From Sipunculus nudus (Eukaryota; Annelida; Sipuncula; Golfingiida; Sipunculidae): a stretch of 64,000 nucleotides of DNA. Every line of letters starts with the position of its first letter. The first letter of the stretch is position 1. Of the stretch, positions 1 to 12,030 are shown piece after piece. Below the pieces are notes generated by a model. It saw only the letters and a list, made by a program, of their open reading frames with translations. It had not been told where the DNA came from and did no database searches. A program made the translations under genes and the position numbers. The stretch covers positions 59,156,019 through 59,220,018 of the forward strand of contig CM049306.1 in NCBI GenBank assembly GCA_026874595.1, in the 5' to 3' direction.

Positions 1-1189
1 TGTTTAATTCAGTTGAGGAGTATAAGCCAAAAATAGCCAGTATTGCCTCTTTTGAAGTATTGACCGGGCCGGCTAAAGCCGGTTTCAGCCAGCGGTTAAA
101 GCCGGGGATGGCTCTTACCGGCCAAACCTGGTATTATCCGATACGTACACTGAGAGAGAGAGAGAGGGGGGGGGGGGGGAGAGAAAGAGCTCTGTGTGAT
201 TTTAACCTTTTGAACAAAGGAAATTATTCAGATAAACACGAAAGAGAAGTGGTGTCAAAACCATTTTTTTTATCAGCGACAATTAAGCTCCCGCGTATCT
301 GTCTGCTCAGCCAGTGATTAGTACCCCCATTATCCCTCCAATCACGCAGACCTTCCGTGCTCAGGCTCGTATTCTTACACTCCGGTAATTAGGATAATGA
401 GCAACATACAGCCAAGCTGGCTCACCCAGTCTGCACAGCGGCTTTTTCTTCCTCTATATGAGGAGATACTTAGTAATGACAGCTGATTCTTGGGAAAATT
501 CTATGGAAATGTCGCGGCAGAGGCCGGGCACCATTCAAAAAAGGATTTTCCGCAGTCAAGACTGTTAGACAGATTTAAAGGGGGGAGGGGGATAATACAA
601 TAATTATGGTTTAAATATTATTTAAATATGCAAAATATTTATTTTAAAATATATTTAAACTTTTAAATTTATTGATCAATGACTTTCTTAAAGTTATATA
701 GATTTTAAATATTATGATTATATTGAAGACACAATAATTACGAAATGACCTGAAATGTTAATTATTTTATGAAAATCTATCTAAAAAGCTAAAGCTACAG
801 TAATTATAATTTTACATTTGCACGAATGGAATTGATAACATTGTCAATAATAGATATATATGTAATTTAATTTTTATGATATACTGAATAAAAAATATGT
901 TTCAAACATAATTGAAAATCCTAATAAAAGTTATACTTTTTAAAATCCAGATATAATGATTTTATGACAGATATCTCTATTGGACGTGTTTAGATTGCGA
1001 ATGGTGGCCATTTTGTACCCACCCCCATCCGGTATAAACACGTGGGAATAAACCAAACGGATGTACTTTGTAACGTGCCATATGGGATCGGTGCTTTTAT
1101 AAAAAATAGGTCCAAGGGCTTATCTTTATATAACAGGCGTCATATATCGGAAAAGGCCCCTTTAAAACATGTTGAGGGACCGTGGCCAT
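1..1189. other. intergenic, AT-rich, no gene seen
   Basis: No reading frame here resembles a known protein. The stretch has a short GC-rich patch near 64-115 with repeated CCGG/AAAGCCGG words, a purine run of GA then G at about 151-185, and a very AT-rich block at about 595-960. It looks like ordinary spacer. Confidence 0.5.
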
Positions 1190-1720
1190 CTTTCCGACAA
1201 ATGTCGTTTCTACTGAAAACGAGCTTCCTATCTGGCATTGTGGAACAGCCGGGACTACCTGTCTCAACCGTAAAATTTACATATTAAAATCAATGTATGT
1301 TACATTTCAAAGAAACATCTTCTGTTTACATATCACGAGTATACCTACATATTATTACTTATATCGTTAAATCCTTACCAAAAGGATACAGCCATGTTTA
1401 TGTAAATTACCTTGCAACCCTTATCCAATATATCTGAACGGACTACATTACCCCCTTCATCTATACCTACGTCGCTGGTGTATTTAGAAGCCCCAATGCA
1501 TTGTGGTTGGCGGATTACGAAGCCCATAAACCCTTAGCAACCATTATCCAACATGGACAACATTACCCTCTTCACTACATCTATACCTACGTAGCTGGTG
1601 TATTTAGAAGCCCCGGTGCATTGTGGGTGGCGGATTTCAAAGCCCTGAAAACCTAGGCATTCCTGATCCTACATATCTGAACGTATTACATAATCCTCTT
1701 CACTACATTCATACAACAAA
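1190..1720. repeat. dispersed repeat with internal 120-bp tandem duplication
   Basis: The sequence around 1471 (GTCGCTGGTGTATTTAGAAG) recurs at 1591 with two or three changes, giving a 120-bp tandem period; a partial third unit follows at about 1670-1716. The left half (1195-1490), including the words GCCGGGACTA and CTGTCTCAA, matches a second, diverged copy at about 47395-47690. The order of shared words is kept over roughly 300 bp in both places, so this is a dispersed repeat family and not chance similarity. No coding capacity was recognised and the class is unknown. Confidence 0.6.
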
Positions 1721-4349
1721 CGCTACCCAGCAGAACCGTACTCATAGCAAACAGTAGACAATTGATTATAAGACGTGGAGTTATGGCATTAAATCGTAGA
1801 CTATCGCATACAATATGCCTATTGTCGGTCAATGACAATTGCATGCAGGGATCGTGTTGTGTTATTGGTAAACCTGCGCAACGACATGGAAATTCCTGCA
1901 GCAAATCGTACGATTTCACAGCATATCGCAAAGTAGAAAACATATCCTGCTTTTTAGGGTGTTTTTCGCAAGCTTTTGTCTGCTTCAGCGCTTCATATTT
2001 ATATTTTTTAGGGCACTGACGTTTCAGTGAGCAGTGTACTGTATATACTCGCGGACAATGGCGGCGCGGACTACTATCACCAGGGGAGTCGTTTTCCTCC
2101 CATTTGTCTGCTTGTATTGTGCTGTAAATCCGCTAAAGGCCTGACTTACTAGTTTTGGGCATCTCGGGTTATTACACCTCCGGCCCGAGGTGTTATGTTT
2201 TTGTCCTGGTTGATTGTTTTTTTGTTTTTTGTTTTTCTGTCACCAACTTAACTCTAACGATATATGAACGGGTATTGATGAAACTTTATTGCGACTGTGG
2301 GTAACACCGAAGGAAGAGTCCAGTAAATATAGTTTAGGTAATCTGAATCACTACAATGATTATGCATATGATTAAATACTTATATATACGTTAAACCTGT
2401 CAGCCCTATAATGATAATAGGATCCTGCATATTTTTAACATATAAAATTATAGCATAAAGCATTACTTTTCCTGTAAATCTTATGTGAATGAAGGAACAC
2501 ATGTTTGTAAGTTACTGTGCAGGTAATTAGATTACAGTTAACCAAAAAAAGATCGTAGGTAAAATATAAAATATTATAAAATACTATTAAGAGCTTTAAG
2601 GGGCCCAATCCTCTATCTGGCCTTTATGAAGTAAACGTAATCCCTTGGAGCTTTCATAAAAATAGGCCAGAAAACGTGGATCTAACCGCACATAGGCTGT
2701 TTGTTTTGTATATATCGACGTGTTTATATTATGTCAGGGCCCGACAAAATAATCAAACCAAATTTAACAAGGGTATCTGGCAGCAAGCCAAATAAGCCAG
2801 AATGGCGTTTTGCAACAAGTGTCCTTTCCACCTCCGAATATATGAAACCTACCACCTTAGGTTACATGTTTTCCTGTTTGTCAACATTGCTGTGTTTACA
2901 AACATGTTGTTGATATGCAAGTCCACAATCCTTCACGAAGGCCTTATAAGATTTTTTTACAATCAAAGTTACCCTCAGATCATTAATATATACACAGAGG
3001 AAGCCACAAATCACATAAATTCTTTTCCAAAAGGTTGTTGATTAGGCACCTTTAAAAGAAGGATTTGGCGCTATGGTTAAAAGTGGCTAAGGTCTTTACT
3101 TATCTGAGCTCATATGGCAACGTGTTCCATAACAATGGACCAGCATAAAAAGATAAGAAATTATGCAATCTTACCTGTAATACAAAACTATTTTTTCTTA
3201 TTCCATAAATCATCTTACAAAAAAGAAACTACTATAGCAGTACAATACAACGCACAAATCCACATACAACAAATAATATGACAGTACAATACAAGCAAAA
3301 CATAAGTGACACAGCAAAGTATAGTACATAGAATAGGGAAAGAGTCATACTTGATAAATGCTACGTGGAACAAAGCACATGAAATAAGACATAATACGTA
3401 TATAGTCAAACTTTCAGTATGAACAGAATTTCTCTTACACACGTATTTTAGTAGGGTGGAGCAGGGGGGTTGTTATGATAAAAAAAATCAAAAGAAGAAG
3501 AAAAAAAAATGATGGGGGGGGGGGGAATTCTTAGTTAAGAGGTAATTGTCTGTGTCAGATAGTTAGAATGATTCTCAACTTCTAAGTTGAGGTTTCAGAA
3601 AACATTTCATCACACTTTTTATAATGCAGGGATATGTTGCAATTCTTATAAGCCATATTTCTTTCTATGGTATAAATATGTTTGACATATGATTGGTAAT
3701 TGATGAAGTTTGGCATAATATCTTTACATTTACACACATGTACAAATCGTTTGACTAATAGTGTGAGGGTGTCTAACAGAGGATTGTTCTTGTAGTTGAA
3801 GATAACAGACTTCATACTGAAGCTATTTTCAGGTATTATAATATATAAATTTGCAAGCCATTTTTTTAAAACTACAAAACTATAAGGGGAAACATAAATC
3901 TATATTCCTGGACGGAGTGAACGACAAAGTTTCTCTCGCGTTTAGTGTGCATCATCCTTTGTCTGTTAGCTGGAGCTGTCCCGCGATACAATCATAGAGT
4001 TGAGGAACCGGGGCATAAATTTGAAATTCATAAGGATTTGGTTCATTTATTTCCTACGCTTTTATGGTACGCATCATGTAATGTTTGATCGGGATCCTGG
4101 TAATATTCCGGATCCGCTGCATTTGCGCATATGTTACTCATAAACAGTTTTGTGCAGACTAAACACGGAGTGGGCCGGACACCCGAGGGTGATTTGCAAA
4201 TGTTATTGGCGTGACAACGATTGTTTTTTTTTTGTGTGTGCTCACCGTATCGTTTATCGCCATCGTCGAATTGCGATGCGCTAACGTTCTAACATGACAC
4301 ACACAAAATGACTAAAAAAGGCTTAACACGGGCGGAGAATAGTGTATAG
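1721..4349. other. intergenic, no gene seen
   Basis: Only short open frames are present, none with a recognisable domain. Low-complexity patches include a G run near 3516-3526 and A/G-rich sequence at 3480-3530. I see nothing else to annotate. Confidence 0.5.
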
Positions 4350-4960
4350 AATGGCCTAGATGGACATAAATTTGGAGAGGAAAGAGTCGTGTTCGCCCTG
4401 ACGCCGACATCAAATGGGAGAGAGAAAAGAGATACGGCCTGGCACGGACAAAAAATGAGAGAGGAAAGAGTCATTTATGGCCTGGCAATGAGATGAAACG
4501 AGAGAGAAAGAGTCACTTATGGCCGAGCACGGACATAAAACCAGACAGGAAAGAGTCACTTATGGCCGAGCACGGACATAAAACGAGAGAGGAAAGAGTC
4601 ACTTATGGCCGAACACGGACATAAAACGAGAGATAAAAGAGTCATTTATGGCCTGGCACGGGCATAAAACCAGAGAGGAAAGAGTCTCTTGTGGCCCGGC
4701 ACGGACATAAAACGAGAGAGGAAAGAGTCATTTATGGCCTGGCACGGACATAAAACGAGAGAGGAAAGAGTCACCTATGGCCGAGCATGGACATAAAACC
4801 AGAGAGGAAAGAGTTACCTATGGCCGAGCACGGACATAAAACGAGAGAGGAAAGAGTTACCTATGGCCTGGCACGGACATAAAACGAGAGAGGAAAGAGT
4901 CACTTGTGGCCTGGCACGGACATCAAATGGGAGAGAGAAAAGAGCCACTCAAGGCATGAC
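4350..4960. repeat. 43-bp minisatellite, about 14 copies
   Basis: A unit built on GGCACGGACATAAAACGAGA followed by GAGGAAAGAGTCACTTATGG repeats head to tail every 43 bp (for example GGCACGG at 4741 and AGCATGG at 4784). The left units (4350-4500) are most diverged and the central units (4500-4920) most alike, as in an array that expands from its middle. Since 43 is not a multiple of 3 the array cannot encode a simple peptide repeat, and the short open frames across it are incidental. Confidence 0.9.
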
Positions 4961-6570
4961 AAAAAGGGAAATTCAAAAAGAAAGGGTAACTAACGGCCAA
5001 ACACTTTCAGAAAATGTACCGGAATATCATGTGATTTATATTCGTCTTGTCCAACATATGGCAAAATACAAACATCAGATTTGGTACCTCCGCGGGCGTA
5101 ATCTTCCTGCAGCCGTCCCGATTGTAGACGAAATCAAATCAAGCGAACTTTATTGATGGTATTAAGGGATTTATCTTGTATATCAAGAGAAACACACAGA
5201 ATCTATTAATCATCAGTGATAGCATTAGGTTTGAAGATTGGTTAGATATTCTTAATTAATGAGAGACTTCCTATCTCAGGAGACAAGAAGTCGGGCTGTG
5301 CCGGTCGGTACTTCTTAACAAAGAGCACACAATAACAGCCGCCCTCTGAGAACCAACTTAATTATACAAATCCTGAAATGAAACAAGAAAATCTGATTCA
5401 GCAAGTTAATTCCACTTGGAGTGCCAGCATTAAAACTGACACTGCCAGCAAATGTATGCACTGAAGCAGAAACTAATGAGCGGTCTCTCAAGCACTGACG
5501 ATGTCTCCGCCTGCTCAAACATTAATGGAATCTTTCAGCCCCTGGCGAAGAATTTCTTCTCGATTTGCGTTTCAATAAATACGTCGATAGGATATGCATT
5601 TCACATTAAGCACTGGGAACTAAAAACATTTTAGATTCAGTTTGATTAGGCAGTTTTCAGAATTAGCACGCACATTTTTCGCAAACGGAGGAATAATGTT
5701 TCATACTGTACGGAAATAAAATACTTTAGCCTATTATTACAGCAACCATTAAGCATACCCCTTCTATATTCATATTTTGGTCAAAATTGTTTGTGGTTGG
5801 ACCTGTTTAAGTCCTCCAGGTGCAAAACCATGATCTCACTTCTTTTTTCTTTCTTCCTTTCTTCTGCCATATTCTGTTTGCGCTAGATCTCTTATTTGGC
5901 TGCTATTCAGAAGCTGAAATTTGGAGACAATATCAGTCCTAATTCACAGATTTGAAATTGATAAAAAAAAATTGACCTTGACCTCATTCCCAAGATCGTA
6001 GACTCCATAGCCGATTCCCAATTATCGCCCAGTCCGGGCATTGGGTGCTGGAGGCTTCCAGTGATCCGTTTGGCGATTGCATACATCTCCTTTTTTGTGT
6101 TATTAATTAAGCCAAACAAAAAAAGTATGGTTCCCTGGCACGTTTTTGTTTCAGAAATCAGTGCGGGCGGGCGGGCGATACTTTATTTTTTTCTTTTTTT
6201 TTGTATGTTTCGATAAATATGTCAAATGATCAGAGAAAAGCAAGAACTTACAAAATTTTATGGCTTAACAGGTTAAAGTACTACATAACAAAGGAAATCT
6301 TATCAAAATTGTATTATTTTATCTTCTTGAAAAGAAAAAAAAAATATTTTTTTATGCGGCGGGATAAAATTAATGGGGCTGTGCCTGAGAACCATACCTT
6401 TTTATTTTTTTTTTTTTTTGGGGGGGGGGGGGCCTTAACATTAATTTGTTGTGATACGGTTTTAGCTCTTCATAAAGCAAAGTATTTATAAGAAATACAA
6501 TATATAATGTAAGAGGGTGTCACGAGAGCATTATAAAACAGAAGAAAACTAGAATATGGACAGTCGACAA
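4961..6570. other. intergenic, no gene seen
   Basis: No supported gene. There are T-rich tracts near 6185-6200 and 6400-6420, and a G run at about 6420-6432. Part of this sequence (about 6130-6385, with the words TTTTTGTATGTTTCGATAAA and GATAAAATT) has a recognisable relative at about 39120-39370, so it is probably another old dispersed repeat. Confidence 0.45.
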
Positions 6571-6845
6571 GCCATGATTTTAGGTGGCGTCACCTCTCTG
6601 GAGTATGAGAAGCTATCCAAGATGGATCGACATGCAACATTTCAAGCCGTTACATTGCGCGGCTACTCAAATGTGTGTAATTCCCAACAAAGACAGATTT
6701 ACAGATGAAATTGATTGTAGGTGGCGCCACCAGTCTCGTATACAAGATAAACCATTCCAACTTATATTTATATGTAATTATTCATCAAACCACTGCTGTG
6801 ATAAATGTATGATTGTAGGTGGCACCACTATTCTCATGTACTAGC
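6571..6845. repeat. three spaced copies of a GGTGGCGCCACC palindrome motif
   Basis: The near-palindrome GGTGGCGCCACC occurs three times, with small changes: GGTGGCGTCACC at about 6582, GGTGGCGCCACC at about 6721 and GGTGGCACCACT at about 6819. Each is preceded by GATTTTA or GATTGTA and followed by a short CTC-containing stretch. The spacing is not constant (about 139 and 98 bp). This looks like a degenerate tandem repeat or a small element. No protein was recognised. Confidence 0.45.
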
Positions 6846-9829
6846 AGTCTGTTCAAGAAGGATGAATATGCATATCCAGTCATGCAGTTGCAGGATTATC
6901 CGTGATCCTTACAATAAAACATTTTCTTACAGCTCTAATTTCAAACGCAGGCGCAAGTATCCGAAATATGTATGCCGTCAATAATGTCATCTTAAGAATC
7001 AATGGTCTATATATAACGTGACATTGTATACTTTAATATGGGATCTTCAACATGATGAGATAAAATAAACATCCGCATGCGCATTCAAACGCATAATATT
7101 ATTAGTTTCCCAATTGATAAGTGAAGATAAAAATATCTTCTTCATAGTGAAGAATCAATGGTCTGGGACTTTTAACAATGGTGAGATAAAATAATATACA
7201 GAGGATTATCGATAAATGTCAATGTCTTGTATACATTATTTTAAAATGTCAGATATTCCAAACCAGAGCGGGGCAAAGCCAGGGGGCCAGCACATGATAA
7301 ATTTACGCAGACCGATACAATTTTTCCTCGACATGGAGTGCCCATTGGCATGATAATGACTGAAGTACTGAACCTCACGGGGAAGTAACAGTAAATTAGA
7401 CCTAAACATTGTCGTCCATGCATAATGAATGGTGATTTACGGCGACCGAGCAACCTGCCAGGTCTTGCTCTGCAGCAAGTAGTCAGTCATTACGGTCAAG
7501 TCAAAGGTGGGCGAATTACAGGTATACGAGACATTGTAGCCAGGGGCGCTCATCTCGTGAGCGATATACGGTGCAATATTGCACTAAGGTGCCGGTTTGT
7601 AACCTAGCAACCATCATAAAACAGGCGTTACCCATCTGAATTATCTATAGGATGAATGCTCCCCCAAGGAGAGTGGCACAAGCAGCTGAAGCTGGCGGAG
7701 CGTAAGCAGATATCTGTAAACCCTTGATGGATATGTTAGAAAACTTCAAACCCTCAAACAGACCTACAAAGAAATAGATATCAATACGCTGAACAGACTA
7801 CATCATATCGGGTAGCATAAAACAGATATTTGGTGTGTCTAGGAAAATCGCCCGGCTCGATTTTGCCACATTACTGTAAAATATTATTCTTCGGAACTCA
7901 TCCTGAAACTGAATATTAATACCTAATGTGGCTTGTCATAAGACACTATATTTTACTTTTTAATGATGTGACGCATCACTTGCTGACAGGGACAGATTCA
8001 GGATTTTGAGAAGCGTGGGTGCTCACCATACCCATAGATGAAGGCGTAATAATAGTACCCTTAATAAGTCGGGGAAATATTACAAAACTAATAATGAGAA
8101 CTATGTGTGTGTGTAGTCCTTCGACCATCTGGATACCGAATTAATGTCACGTTTCAGTAACACGGGTTCACCTGGTCAGTTGCAGAAACTTACTGTCCCA
8201 AATACCTAACAATTGGGCAGCCTCTACCTGGAGATAGAGGAAATTTTGTATATATTCATTTGAATAAAAATAAATTAAGATAACCCAGAATGCCTCCCAA
8301 ATGTAATAGATTGTTCCTTGTAATGGAGTTACCTTGACTTTCCTTAAATTCTCATGAAAAAAAACCGTTCAAATATAATTCATTTTGCAAACAGACAAAC
8401 CAATCAACCAGCGAACTGAGGGGGAAATCTAATACTTTCCTGTATTATGATAATTTCTCCCAACATTTAAGAGGAGGTGGTTAAACCTCCATTCCCTGAT
8501 CCGCCCCAGGGAAAGATGGCACGTAATACATCTAAGACTTGTCTAAAGTCACTTATAGGATTTGTGCAATAGCCATTCTGCATAGCGACGGGAAGACCAG
8601 TCAGGTCACGCCGACACTAGTTTAGGAGAAGGATAAATGATTATTTTAGAGGTGTATACTGGTTAATGAGTGCCCGGGGCAACCGGGGCCTCCTCGTACA
8701 AGGTCGCCTTATTATGAATGTATGAGCCGTCGTTACTGCATGACAGAGAGCACACTGTCACACTATCGGCTCCTCGCCTCAACCTCGGCGTGATGGCGCC
8801 CCTGGCCATCAGTGCTGCAAGTAAAAAATATCTTTCGATCATGCAGCCGCTGTGATTGCATATATATGTCCTCTAGTTTATCATCAAAGAGGATTTTTAA
8901 AGTCAGCTCTAGATATGAAGCGGATTTTATGTAAATTCGTCCTTTTATGTATGTTCTATCTGTATTTTTTACATTTCTTTATATATTCATTTCAAATATG
9001 TATATTGTATTATGTGTACAAAATTATATAATATATACGTACATACACAAACAGACACATATCAATTTATGTGTATATATGCATTATATATACATATATT
9101 GGTATAAAACAATATTTCAGTATGTCCTGTGTCATAATTTAATTAAGACTGATTGTAATATCAATATTGTTTAAATACTTGATATACTGAATAATGAAAG
9201 TTTATGTTAATAAAATAATTACATTGTTACGTACCGGTTTATGGAAAACAAAGCGAACAAGGAATAACACCGTATATTTGTTCTTGACATTACAATTTAT
9301 AAAATAAATATACTTTAAAAAAATCTTTAAAATGCACTTTACATTTGTAATGGGTACATCTACAAGAAAGGAGTTCGTGAAACTAGAATTAATAGTAGGC
9401 TGCCTTGACGTCCATTACAATACATTTTTAGAGATCCATGAGGAAATACAAATACCAAGGGTCATTCATATATAATTTGAAAACTGTAATAACTTGTCAT
9501 AAAAGCCAGCGGTAACTCTCAGACGCAGCACTTTCTAAATACGTAGGTTCGATATTCTGGTGAAAGCCTCTCTCTGTTGCCATTACCGACCACTCACCCC
9601 CACATAGATTCTGCGTAAAGACACAAGAGTTATTAACAACCCATGCCGATGCCTATATGTTTTTGATCGGATGTGAACGCAGGAAACCTTAATGTTACTT
9701 GCACGGTGTAGTCAATATGCCTAACACCTGTAAAATGTTTTCTGTGTATGTGAACGAGACGGCTTACGTCTTCTCCTTGGTAACCACCAAATCATAACAA
9801 CAGAACGGCTTGTCACTCGATGTAGCGGT
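6846..9829. other. intergenic, no gene seen
   Basis: Both strands show only short frames without recognisable domains. Contents are AT-rich spacer, a TA/TG-rich stretch near 8950-9110 and scattered short inverted repeats such as GTGCAATATTGCAC near 7570. Nothing else is supported. Confidence 0.5.
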
Positions 9830-10250
9830 CTCAGATTACCCCCGCTCCAGATTACCCCCCCCCCCCGCAGGGGGGGGGGTTGAAATCGTAGGGGGTTATT
9901 TGAATCTATCTGAGATTAGCCCCAGTAACTTAAACCGGTTTCAGATTACCCGTTACGATCAGACCCCCCCCCCCCCTCCCATTAAAAAAAATACTTGTTC
10001 TTAATGATTTTATGTCTTGCGTTTCATCTGTCATCTGTTAAATTCGTATCTTTCACATGGTTTACTGAAATAATATATCACGAATTTAAAACATACGAGA
10101 CTATCATTTACAGTTAAATCATGGAGGAAGTAATCTGAACAATGACGGGGAACCTAAAATTAGGTTCAGAATACCCCTAGGGTAATCTAAAATAAATTTC
10201 ATGTTACCGGGGGATAAACTGAAATGGGGGTAACCTGAAGCCTTTACACC
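9830..10250. repeat. GGGTAATCTGA-type repeat with adjoining poly-C and poly-G runs
   Basis: The words CAGATTACCC and its complement GGGTAATCT recur several times (near 9831, 9848, 9941 and 10180). A run of about 13 C is followed after GCA or so by a run of about 10 G at 9855-9881, which could fold on itself; another C run lies at 9963-9976. Similar words (GGTTATCTGA, GGTAATCTGA) occur near 37880-37950. The simplest reading is a degenerate dispersed repeat. Confidence 0.5.
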
Positions 10251-11317
10251 GGGAGCATGTGCCAGAGAATAAGAAATCCATAGCCCCTAGTAATCCTTAA
10301 AGGTAGAATAATTTTTTATTGTCGTTGGCTGGTTACTTGATAGGATGGTTTGTCTTATGGCAACGTTACTAGGAATTTGGTCACGAAGGATTTTGATGAA
10401 ATTTGTTGTATGATTAATGCAACACCCAAGAAACAATCAATTATAAGTCTGAAGGTATTCTTTTTCACTAATTAAGGATTCTTTGCCATAACGAGATTCT
10501 GCAATGCGTTTATTCCGGCAGAGACCCAGGGCCATTCAACGGTATTAGTGGCCGCCTTTTTTCTGACCAGCAGGTCTGGCATGTGATCCAATCATGACTT
10601 CGTGAACCGTTATGCACAGTTTTTTACTGTGTAAGGCGCACGTTTGACTAGGGTAGTGAAGGAGTCAGTACATTTCTAGATTTCTATCGACCTGGTACAT
10701 ATTGCTATAATGTTTCGCAATTCGGTAGATGTAGTTCCATCACTTCAATCATTAACTAATGTGACATCCGTCTTATTGACTGTGGAAGATATACTATGAA
10801 CAGGAACTAAAATATTTCAATAGACACACCGTTTACATAGCATCTTGGGCTTCTAACTGCGTTGGACCTTTCTCCGCCCTGATCCAACTCCCTGGTGATC
10901 ACACGTGGCAAACACTGCTATAAACAGCAGTGGACAAACGGGTGAAGGTAGGGCAAACTTATGGTGACCATTTCGTGAAGTGTGTAGAAACAAATATGTA
11001 ACTATTTGAACAAATCCTACTGATCACTATGTCAGTGTCCTGTGCTTTATATTGATTTGTACATACTCCCAAAACGCTCATATATTACAGAGTGTGTATA
11101 TTGTCTCGCGACGATACAAGATACCGAGAAAACTGGAAACAGGTATGTTTGGAGAATTATGATCTGCTGAAGCTTCTTGAAAGTATACATAACATTATGT
11201 GTCCATCTATACACAGGCACTACTTTGTGGAAATTTTGGTTGTGCGTTCAACCGTTATTTGAAAAAAAAAGAAATTATTAGAAACCTCCATTCTAAGAAA
11301 TGCAACCTCGGCGGGGG
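10251..11317. other. intergenic, no gene seen
   Basis: No reading frame with recognisable content and no clear repeat was found in this stretch. Confidence 0.45.
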
Positions 11318-11590
11318 GGGGGGGGTACTTTTTATGGGATGCTCCCCACACTCTGTTTGCATTCACTTATTCGGCCCATATTCCAAGGTCCATTCGACAA
11401 TAAGTGACTGCACAATTGTGAAAATTCCTTGATGGCGTTCCTGTATCCGGATCATATGCAGGATCCACATCTTACCAATTTCTTAATTTCATGAAATTCC
11501 GTTCATGACTGCGTGAGTTGTGTAATGAACAGACACACAAACACACACATGAAAGGGGATAAACGCATACCCACGTGACGGAGGCAAAAA
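11318..11590 (+). repeat. dispersed repeat family A, copy 1
   Basis: Shared words in order: GGGATGCTCC, TTGCATTCACTTATTCGGCC, AAGTGACTGCACA, CCTTGATG, GACGTTCCTG-like, ATCCGGATCATG, GATCCACA, TTCATGACTGCGTGAGTT, then a CA-rich stretch and a tail ending near GACGGAGGCAA. The same series is found at 11813-11932, 26253-26440, 31722-31925 and 60533-60855, so this is a moderately repetitive element. No open frame is conserved between copies, so it is probably non-autonomous. Its class is not determined; the 3' tail GACGGAGGCAA is also seen in the 60.5-kb copy. Confidence 0.7.
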
Positions 11591-11712
11591 TATGATTGGC
11601 ATACAATTATTTTGCAGCGATGCTGAAAGAAGGCTTGGGATTTTATTTAAGGGTCACGTCACGATATGACTCGATGCAAGCGTTAGGGCATGGTCTCCTG
11701 AGAGTCGTGACT

Positions 11713-12030
11713 AGGGGCTTCTGACGCAATATTTCGAAATGGTACGTTCAGTAATAACCATTACACAAACAGCACTTTAGAACTATTTCTTGTATACATT
11801 TTCAAGTGCAAGGTCTCTATTGTGGGATGCTCCCCAACCGTCTTTGCATTCACTTATTCGGCCCAGATTCCCAGGTTCATTCGTGCATAAGTGACTGCAC
11901 ATTTGTGAATATCCTTGATGACGTTCCTAATTTTAGGGGCTTCTGACGTGTTCTCTGGAAATGGTACGTTCAGTAATAACCATTACACAAACAGCATTTT
12001 AGAACTATTTCTTATACACATTTCCAAATA
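11713..12030. repeat. 222-bp tandem duplication containing family A copy 2
   Basis: AGGGGCTTCTGACG at 11713 recurs at 11935, and GGTACGTTCAGTAATAACCA at 11741 recurs at 11963, giving a 222-bp offset. Between the two duplicated flanks lies a second, truncated copy of dispersed family A (11813-11932), starting at GGGATGCTCC and ending near GACGTTCCTAA. The arrangement is one and a half tandem units. Confidence 0.75.

Noticed and set aside
4863-5156. 97-codon + frame
   Set aside because: Its first part lies in the 43-bp minisatellite, and the rest has no recognisable domain.
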